Source of the DNA: Schistosoma mansoni
Lineage: Eukaryota; Platyhelminthes; Trematoda; Strigeidida; Schistosomatidae
Assembly: GCF_000237925.1 (NCBI RefSeq)
Contig: NC_031497.1
Coordinates: 5,201,295-5,265,294, forward strand
DNA length: 64,000 nucleotides
Direction: 5' to 3'
In this document: positions 55,214-64,000 of the stretch, in pieces
Layout: every line of letters begins with the position of its first letter
Numbering within the stretch: the stretch's first letter is position 1
The notes under the pieces: model-generated
Told to the model about the DNA's origin: nothing
What the model saw: only the letters and a program-made list of their open reading frames with translations
Databases searched by the model: none
Position numbers and translations under genes: made by a program

Positions 55214-57789
55214 ATTAACTGTAAGTCAGCAAATGAAATTATTTTTTTGAAAATATTGATCTTCAAAACAAGTACGCGATCTGGAAAACAGAAAAACAGT
55301 ATTTAGTCACATGTCAGTAGTGAGTAGTTAGTATGGGGATGGAGAGTGTAAGTCCATGGGATCTTTGTTCCGGATAGTACAACAAATATTAAACAGGTTG
55401 GCAAACTGTTTTTTTAAGTAATTACTTTGTACTAACTCCGCAGTCGGTTACGTTAATGTATAGTGGTAAGACTGAATACTTAATCCCCAGTCATTTGTAA
55501 CGGATGTAAAGCTTGGGACAAATGCGTACCAGTTCAATTCCCTAATCAACACAATGAAGTGAAATTTACGAGATGAATATCAGAAAATTCGAGTAATATA
55601 ATGATGATAGTGCAAAAGACTAAACATTAAGAACATATGTATAAAATAAGGGATGCCGAAGGGAGAAATTATCTAATGTCTCTAAATACTGACTTTACCA
55701 ACACTGAACAAGTAGTCTAGATTTACTAACAAGACTCAGCAGTACAGTTAATGGCTGTAAGTATTGATGTCAAGTTCCTATATATACACTCAGCCTTCTC
55801 CTAACCCACTGGGATCTCACCCAATAATGTAATCTTGAAATACGCTGCTTCACTCAATGAGACTTTAAGTGCTGAATGATCCTTCAGCGAAACTAAGCTG
55901 GCCATGAAGAACTTCAGACACTGACATATGTCGAAATAAGGATATGAACTAATGTGAAGATTTATGCTTGGGAATTAAAGTTATGAATTACGGTTAAGAA
56001 CAGTAAGGGTTTGCACTACGAGCTGACACCAGCTGTGATGGTAAAACACTGTCTAGTCATATTGTAGCAAGTTTAAAGCCTTGGGTTATTTACAGCTTGT
56101 TTCGACATCCAGATCATCTCAATAAGAAGCCTATGACATCGCCAACTATTCTGTTGCTTTCATTAATGTGTGATAATTCTGTGCGTCTCATGAGACATTG
56201 ATGTACCTTTTCTCTTGTACTCAATCCCAGCATTTCCCACGCATGCTCTTTCTTATAAGAAGGAGTGGATACTATAATATCCACAATGCCTTCGAGTTAG
56301 ACACAAGGCGCAACTATAAAGATGAAATAAATCTGCAACAAAGATCGATTGCAGATCTCTTTATTCTGAATGGTTCGTCTACCAGTGATAGTCACGCCGA
56401 ATCCATGGTGCAACGATTTAATGATGTGATGTTAATCCCTTCAAATCAAATAAAAAGCGAGTGCCGGTAGTTCTAACGTGATAAATTACAACCCGGATAC
56501 AGCAAAAAGACCCCAGTAGAAAAAGTGCAAAAGTTATCAATCCCCAACGTCTTAAAACGATCATACCAAAGATGCGACAACGACCTTGAGGGTACAAACA
56601 ACGCGCTCTCCGAGTGCAGTTTTCAAACATTTCTTAGCACCTCATTACTAGAGTCCTAATGTCAGATGAATAATCAGAGGGTTGTGATTGTGTCCAGTTA
56701 AAATTTACTTGCAACTCAAGAACCTAATATTGGATGGACTTACTTAGACATTATGGTCAGATGATCTGAATTCTAGTTAACCACTATTATTTTAGGCATG
56801 TGTTACTTAATTTGCCATGAATGAGAGAACGTAGAGAGGAAGCATGAGTATTCCGACTACAATGTGTAGTTGTGATCTTCACGTTTAAAGATGCCACAAG
56901 CATTTGTGGTTTTACGTCTTTACCCTTTACACCTTGTAGAATTATGGTAAACTTCGTTATTAGTATTGTTCTAATAATAGACCTAATCTTAAAATTGTAG
57001 ATTTGTCGTGATGTGGCAGCCAAATCTATATGGTTTTACGTAGAAGTCACATCATGGTCTACATTGACTAGTCGTATCGTAACCATCATCAAGATATGAT
57101 GGAAAACACATTTAGACTACAGATAGAACTATATATTTAATATGAATAAAAGAGATAAGTTACAAAAGAATGAACATGCCTGCGAGGCTGAGTCATGCCA
57201 TCCGATTAATCGAATTATTGTTCCCGAGTTCTCCGTAGTTAACCTACTCTTCGTATCAATTGTTGAATATAAGTCGTTTCAATAATTATATGCTCGACTT
57301 CAAAAGTCTGGTGGTTCAGGTCCAATGCTAATACAACCTAGAGATGCCACAAGTATTTGGAGTGTGACAGCGCTCTAACCATTAATAACTTTTATTGTCG
57401 AAATGTGTCAACTCAGTTAAATCCAAAGTCAGAAGCGGAGAGGTTCAAAAATATATTTTATAAAATATCGATATGTCAGGAAGTGATTGATCTAACCTGT
57501 CTAGTTGTCGTGGAAGTGTATCTTGGCGCACTCAATCGCGAACTGGTGTGGATGTGTGACATAGAACCTTCACCCAGGTGGGTTCATTAAAGATAGTGCT
57601 GTCAGTATCAAGTGTGGAAGACTAACAGAGCTTTTTATTTTGGGGATTTAATACAGCTGAAACATTTTAACCGTTTTGGTCTTTTGCCTGATCTATCACT
57701 ATAAATTAGTGGTCAGGATATCCTGTTTGTTTATTATGTAGTATCGGTTGTTATGCTAAGCCCATATACTTCATTCTAGTTACTGGCCA
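55214..57789. other. Upstream of TRMT112: no recognised gene
   Basis: Should include the TRMT112 promoter, but no motif stands out. Open frames at 56198-56470, 56418-56630, 56787-57023 and 57357-57590 overlap on opposite strands and lack homology. Confidence 0.4.
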
Positions 57790-58245
57790 AGCCAATTCAC
57801 CTATACATTGAGTCATATTTTGATCTTGTTAACTATTCGCTTATTAACCTTGACTATATTTTTATATGAGTGTGTATGTGTACCCTTCGTATCCTATTCA
57901 TCATATGTCCATCATTCATTTTTGTCTGACTATAAATGTTGAGTAATGCTTGCTCATAGCGAGTTGGCTTCCCAGCCATCTCCAATACTCATTATTTTTG
58001 CTTCGCTCTCGAGTTGGCTTCCCAGCCATCTCCACTGCATGTCATTTATGTTCCGCTCTCATCTATTTACTCCATCGTTCTGATTCCCTGGCCAGATCAA
58101 TGAGTGTAGGAAATATATGTATTCTAAATCCATTCTCGTATTTGACTTATTTAATTCCGTTATTCACCAACGCGAATAAAGTCATTTATTACATACGAGG
58201 ATAGACAGTACGTACGATCAAAAAGGAATCAGATTTAGGCCACTA
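57790..58245 (+). repeat. Family C repeat copy 2 with 50-bp tandem duplication
   Basis: Same order of blocks as copy 1. Contains GAGTTGGCTTCCCAGCCATC twice, starting at 57961 and 58011. Confidence 0.7.
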
Positions 58246-59248
58246 CAATTACACTTGAAGAGCAAACACAACTTTATCAAGAAGGACGTTTTATTGTCAA
58301 CAGCGAAGATCAAAGAAACGTTACGTACAAGAAATAAACAGTCTGCCTACCGCTCCTTTTCTCAATGTTTAATAAAAGTACAGTGTGTATCATTTTTCCC
58401 GTACAATTACATTTATCAGTGCCTCCAGAACTAATCAAAGATTTTAGACTAACCATGATGTGACTACTCAATCTATAAAATCCGATGTGAAAGTCTCATC
58501 ACTACCTTTACAAATTCATCCTATCATGACAGACAGTAGTATTTTTTGGACTCCTGAAAAACTTAAGGGATTGTAATAGAATAATTCATTCACTATGAAA
58601 TGGAAGAGGCTACATTTTAGTCACTTCTGCGTAACACAGACATACCTTACAGACTAAGTAATTTCGCGCTAACTATTTCTGACCTTCCTCAAGTGTTCGA
58701 TGTTGAATGTGAATCATCCCAGTTATCGCATACTCAGACCCAGAGATCATTCGGTGCCACTGCACTCGTTTTGCAACAGTACTGCATATATGACCGAAGT
58801 ATTTACTGAGGACCTCATTTTATTCATCCTAAGCTATCTACATATGTCAAATAGGAGTACACTAATGTAGCTTATCTCAACTTAACGGACGAAAACAGCG
58901 AATTAGGTGTGATTTTGAGATGAAAATGAAATCCTCTGTGAAAGTCGTACTACGGCATTTAGAATTCACACGCTGAATGAGTGGAAAATTGTTTAAAGAT
59001 CCCTATCACAGTAAAAGATTAATTGTGTTTGAATTTTTATACGAACTTGGAATCCCAGGGATAACGCAATTTAGACAAAGAAGAACCAAATGATTATAAA
59101 CAAACGCTTTGAAAACGCTCTGACTTATTTACTGTGTCATCTAGAATTCATCTGCCTAGATGAGCACAAACGAACGTATTGCATTTGGAATTCGAAGTCA
59201 GGCAGTCATCATATACAAAGGAGTTATTAGTTTATACCAATACCACAC

Positions 59249-59289
<41 letters not shown>

Positions 59290-59864
59290 AACGGTCTTTT
59301 CGACATACTCTCTTCAGGTTCTAACATTATATACTCAAATTAATAATCCGAAAAGTGGCCAGGTTTAGGGTAAAGCGCATCCTGTAAAGTTATAGCATGT
59401 CAATTTAGGATTGTTAAACAAAATTAAGTTGTTAATGTTGATATGACTCGTATGGAATGTTCACCTGAATCAGCTTATATGTTAAGTGAAATTTTAAGAT
59501 TCATGGAAAAATGTTAGATGTACCATATATAATGTGTCTCAGAAATTTTATAATTTCTATTACCCCGAGGAAAATAGGGTGGGCAATCATCATGATCATT
59601 GTAAAATGAAACGTTATACGCCGTGTATTTTGACCTATAGATAACAACGCAATACATCTCCATTTCTTATACTTCGAACTCAAGCTCTTAATTTTGTTTT
59701 CTTGAAGTCTGTATTGTCTAGTACCAATACACACCTACATGATCCATCATCGCTATTGAACAGATTTTAGAAACTCAGAGAGCATGTGACTACTGAGTCA
59801 CTTCTACTATCATAATAACTATTGTTTTCATAGAATATTGTGATCTCCAGCATACACACAAGCC
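58246..59864. other. AT-rich intergenic stretch
   Basis: No gene or family member recognised except an (AT)n microsatellite at about 59244-59286. Confidence 0.45.
59244..59286. repeat. (AT)n microsatellite
   Basis: About 20 AT units. Confidence 0.95.
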
Positions 59865-60243
59865 TTATTCTTATGTCCTTGTATTTCTACGTTTATGCGC
59901 CTTGTTTGTATGTCCATCGCCTATTTTTTTATTTAATGTCAGTCTCTTTGCCAAACTATGTACTATCTATTTCGAACAGTTTTAACGCTTTTATTGAACG
60001 GAATAGCTAGTCGGGATGTTCACCTTCTCTGGTCTCTTTTTCCGCTTTGTTTCTTTTGCTGTTTACCTGGGGAAACAAGTGTATGAAATATATGCATCCG
60101 AAATTCATTCTCGTATTTGACGTATTTTATTCCGTTATCCTGAAACGCGAGTGAAGTTTATTGTTATATACAAGGATTGGCGATATGCATATTTCGTTAA
60201 AATCATCATACAACCAAATCGGAGTCAAATCAACAGGCCACAA
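59865..60243 (+). repeat. Family C repeat copy 3
   Basis: Shares TATATGCATCCGAAATTCAT, CTCGTATTTGACGTATTTTA, GCATATTTCGTTAAAATCAT and the end ATCAACAGGCCACAA. The 5' third differs from copies 1 and 2. Confidence 0.65.
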
Positions 60244-62455
60244 TGTTGTAGTTAAATTAGAATTACTGATCATTTGTAATACCATTTCTAAACCTTAGAA
60301 TTGCACCTAAATTCGAAACATTTGTCACTAACTGAAGGACATCGTTCTCGTTAGTCCATTTTATCTCATGACAAATAACTAGTAAGCAAACATTCCTCTT
60401 TATATACTGCTCTTGAATTCGTTGTCTAATTGTTAAAAGTACTTTCGAGAGATAATTTTCTTAAATAGAATCACTATCAACTACGTGGGAACTGCTTGTT
60501 TCAGCTCACCAGTGTATTGTAATTTTTGCGATAAATCAAGTTTACTTACAGCCTCATAACTAAGTCATTCGGTTACTTCCTCTTCGAATGTGCATTTTGA
60601 TAACTGCATCAAATCTGACTCAAGATTCGAGAAATTAGTCTTGCTAAAAATCGATAAAATACTACTTGGTTATGTGCTAGGTCTAGGCACAAAACAGTTG
60701 ACTTGCTTTGGTTTGATACAATAAACAATTATATTGCATGAATCAAGGAAGAAAAGTAGGACTATGAATGAAGATCTAGTGTCTATTCATGTACCTTCAA
60801 TAAGTCCTATAAGGTTTTGACCATTAATTCCAACACGAAATTTGAATAAAATCGGTTTATTACAAGTGCAATAACTCAAGTGTGTGGCTGTCAGATAGGC
60901 CAGTGGAAGAGAATGTGAACACCATATCTGAATATGAATGTACATATGTATATATCCCAACACAAAAATATACTTAGCTAATTAAATATCAGAATTAATA
61001 TCATATTTTTGTTTAACACCCTTTATCTGTCCGAAGGCAAGATTGGTCGTATGTATACATAGTTGAAAGGAGTTTACTGAAATACAACGTACAACGTCAG
61101 TCGGAATGACAGCAATAGCCAACAACTTAATAAACTACTGAGTTGCGAATCCTGTGGAATTTATCGCTTTACCTGAAATGAAAGTTTGTCGCTTTGACAC
61201 GGCTTAGTAGTGGTTCTTTGAGATTAACATAGAATAGGGAAACAGGTTTATTGAAAAAGCCAGGTTTCCCAGAAGGCTGTAATTTTTTTTCCTGTGGAAT
61301 TGAAGAAAAGAGCTTCACTTTATTGATTCTTTATCACATTATTATTACACTACTATGAATGTTGTAATTTTTTTTTTATATTACTATTTATTTGTTGGCG
61401 TCTTTTTAGATTATACATTTCATTTCCAAAAGACTTATATAGTCAGTCTTCGAACAAGGTGTTCAACAACAGAATTCATCTCAACACCAAATAAAGCTAA
61501 GAGTTGTACTGCAGGTATTCGATGGTATAAAAATCCTTAGAACTGTTCAAAGCATACCTTAATAGCTATTAATGGAACCCTGAGTCAAAACCAGATAAGA
61601 TAATAAAAACATATGAACATATTTTATTGAAGTTACAAACGAGGACTTTGATGATATGCAGAATACTTATCATTTCATACAGATGCCATATATAGGGGCT
61701 AAATTTTATTCTAAGTAAAAGCAGTTTGAATCATTAGACATGTACGATATTTATTTTCCAGTCTCAATCACATTTTCATAAGCAGTTGTTTGAATAAATT
61801 AATTATCTCAACTCAGGTATTCCTGTAAATGTTGCGGGTAAATATTTATTCATTTAAAGTGTAAACTTATTCAAGACAATATTTCATCTTAACATTGACA
61901 ACTTTATGCTAGTTTAGAAACAATCCTGAATTCACATGCCATAATTTTAAGCGATGTATTTCGTCTTGAACCTGGCTATCTTTTGGATCATTACTGTGAA
62001 TATATAATTGTAGAGCCTAAAACAATTTAATGGAAAGACTATTGTTTATTCATATGCCTTTGCTTTAATCTGATGAAAATTTTTCAGCGAAATATCTAGT
62101 CTCAATATTCTTCATGTATCATGTCCTTAAGATTTCTTGAGGCAGAGCAGTATGCTGAGAGTTTGAACTTAGTGTATAAACATATAATGTTCTACCATAA
62201 AACAATTCACAAAATATATCGATAAAGATAAAATAAAAATATTTTTACTTAAATCATGACTTTCAGTGATGAAAACATTTTTCTAGTGGCTTTCGTAACT
62301 AGTAACACAAATATACGAGGAGGTTGTTGGTTACATGTTTGTTTTATTAGAGAAAAAATAATTCACGTAATCGAAGATTAGTATAGTTCATTAATTTGTA
62401 AGAGAATTTATGGAAATCACGGTATTTTAACATTTGAATTCACTAGTCAATTTAC
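60244..62455. other. AT-rich stretch, nothing recognised
   Basis: No supported coding region; open frame 61355-61540 has no homology. Confidence 0.4.
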
Positions 62456-62456
62456 G

Positions 62457-62545
62457 CTGGACCCATATTAGGACGAAATAGTTATCCAGTGCTTCCTGAT
62501 CTTCAATAATGGTCTATCTAATAGAGGCTCGTGAATACAACTGTT
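62457..62545 (+). repeat. Family A 3' fragment
   Basis: TAGGACGAAATAG, ATCCAGTGCTTCC and AATGGTCTA are the ribozyme 3' half and end block; 5'-truncated inside stem II. Confidence 0.65.
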
Positions 62546-62624
62546 AAAAACCATCAATTGTTGAGTGTGATTATTGGTGTACAAATTTTACTAAGATACA
62601 CTTAGCTTTGGTACCGGTTGAAAA

Positions 62625-62820
62625 ATAACAATCAATGGTCTCAATTTGACTGTTTCTCCTGCAAATATCCGTCCATAGTCTCCTATTATAATTGTTTATG
62701 CATTTTCTTACCACTTGCGTGCCGTTTCCGTTCTCTCCTTATCGATCTTCTACTGAAATACATTCAATGCCCGGCTATCACCATATACTACTTATGTAGA
62801 TATCAGTAACCCCTACCACA
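62625..62820 (-). repeat. Family D repeat copy 5 (diverged)
   Basis: Reverse orientation, with CCGTTTCCGTTCTCTCCTTA, ATACTACTTATG and ATATCAGTAACC. Confidence 0.6.
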
Positions 62821-63093
62821 ACATGATAATAAGTAAATTTGATAACAACAGCTAATCAGTATTTGAAATATCTAATACAAATCTCTTATTGAACTATCAC
62901 GACATTCGACTATATGTTTTTTCGGTATATAAATTATAGATTTTACTGCTATCATACAAAACCAAGTTACATATTAAGAAATTATTAGATATATATTTTC
63001 CTAACTGAATAGACATACTACTGAATAGTTGATTATTACAAAGTAGAACAACTACATAATATGTGACGAATTTCAGCATTATATTTTCACAGG

Positions 63094-63099
63094 TTTATT
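63094..63099 (-). terminator. Candidate ZO-like gene polyadenylation signal
   Basis: Minus-strand AATAAA about 60 bases after the stop at 63157-63159. Confidence 0.4.
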
Positions 63100-63156
63100 C
63101 ATTGATTTTCTCCTCTAAACATTTAAAGGAGTCTATCTAGAAATGTTTAAAACAAA

Positions 63157-63612
63157 TTAGAAATGATCAATTAAAATTGAAATATGAGAGTCTTTAATAA
63201 CGGAAAGAATTCCTTGGTTAGTATTATGTTTTTGTTTTTGAGAGTTTGTTTCGTTTTTCACAGATGATTGACATTTGGCACTTAAAGGTATTTCATGCCA
63301 TTTTGTTGGTTCATTTGAACGTGAAGTTCTTGGTAAAGAATCATCATCAGTTGATGTTGAAGTAGAAATAGCTGAAGCATGTAATAAAGATAAATTCCAT
63401 TTTTCTAAATGTTTATCAAGTTTTGTTTCTGATTCATCACTAGATTCTGATTCTAGAGGATATCTTGGTACAGTAAGTTCAACAGGTTTATGAAATGTTA
63501 AACCTCTGGGACCACACATAACCATTGGACTGACCAATATAGGTTTGTCAGACGATAAGTGATTTTCATGTGGTAAATTATCTACGGTCAATTCATTTCC
63601 GCTTTCATAAAC
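63157..63612 (-). CDS. ZO-1/TJP-like scaffold, last coding exon (ZU5 and C-terminus)
   Basis: ZO proteins are junctional scaffolds linking membrane proteins to actin. This exon carries the ZU5 segment VSPMVMCGPRGLTFHKPVEL with TVPR, and ends in SILIDHF, nearly the same as the extreme C-terminus of vertebrate ZO-1 (SVLIDHF). The two parts are separated by about 85 polar residues rich in Ser, Thr and Glu that have no equivalent in ZO-1. The likely acceptor is tttcaatgaag/G, giving phase 0 and a first residue Val; a Met codon just upstream is probably intronic. UNC5 and ankyrin also have ZU5 domains, but the terminal motif favours ZO. The upstream PDZ, SH3 and GUK exons are beyond the window. 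Confidence 0.8.
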   Translation of the reverse strand, partial: VYESGNELTVDNLPHENHLSSDKPILVSPMVMCGPRGLTFHKPVELTVPRYPLESESSDESETKLDKHLEKWNLSLLHASAISTSTSTDDDSLPRTSRSNEPTKWHEIPLSAKCQSSVKNETNSQKQKHNTNQGILSVIKDSHISILIDHF

Positions 63613-64000
63613 CTTCATTGAAATGAAACAAAAAGTAATTGTTCGTTAAGAATTTATTTTAGAAAATTAAGCACCAATTTTAGCCTTTTACTGACCAAAA
63701 CCTAAGTAACTGGATGTTTGCTGAAATTTGTCAAACCCAAATCCTTTGATACATCTAATTCTACATCTTGTACAATAAATGATTTTATAGTTCTATGTTG
63801 TACTTTACTCTGTAAAGCGATTTCGTCTACATTGTTACCTATTATGCTCTACATACTCTTATTCTGTTCGGCATTTATTTTAAAAAAACTGACGGTATTA
63901 CTACCATCTACAGATTAATTTTTAAAGACCTGAGTTCAACATTTCCGAACCTGCCACATACATTTCCCTTTGACTGAAGTGTTAACTCTGTACAATTAAA

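Overview
This is an AT-rich window of a eukaryotic genome. It has long repeat-filled introns, GT/AG splice sites, micro-introns, and tRNA-headed repeats that carry hammerhead ribozymes. Together with flatworm-type LINE and Penelope debris this points to a schistosome (Schistosoma or a close relative). The species cannot be fixed from the sequence alone.

Layout. Positions 1-11.4 kb hold no recognisable gene, only dispersed repeats. From 11,414 to 51,460 (+ strand) lies one large gene for an ABCG2-like half-transporter. I could join 13 coding exons with consistent reading phase (966 codons plus stop). There is also an alternative first exon (12,833-13,171) and a possible 75-nt cassette exon (41,488-41,562). 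Its order is N/D-rich N-terminal extension, nucleotide-binding domain (Walker A, Q-loop, signature, Walker B, H-switch), linker, six membrane helices. From 55,213 down to 54,769 (- strand) is a compact TRMT112 homologue, the activating subunit of several RNA and protein methyltransferases. It has two micro-introns of 34 and 33 nt and a predicted 125-aa product. At 63,612-63,157 (- strand) is the last coding exon of a ZO-1/TJP-like tight-junction scaffold, recognised by a ZU5 core and the terminal residues SILIDHF. The rest of that gene lies beyond the right edge.

The introns and intergenic DNA are a fossil bed of mobile elements. Repeat family A has a tRNA-like head plus a minimal hammerhead ribozyme (core CUGAGGA, stem II GUCC/GGAC, a 3-bp stem III, stem I GCACUG/CAGUGC). 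About 20 copies occur, including a tandem pair with a 404-bp period and several head-to-head foldback copies. Family B matches what is known of the schistosome Sm-alpha element (unit about 330 bp, core CUGACGA, stem II GUCC/GGAC). Also present are Penelope-like GIY-YIG endonuclease remnants, three LINE remnants (one a 5'-truncated insertion with a 9-bp target-site duplication), a decayed 1.2-kb piece of 28S rRNA inside ABCG intron 5, two unnamed repeat families (C and D), and a perfect 112-bp inverted repeat at 16,845-17,265.

The three protein genes show no functional linkage. The most interesting non-gene content is the population of ribozyme-bearing, tRNA-headed repeats, which behave like a mix of SINE, satellite and retrozyme.
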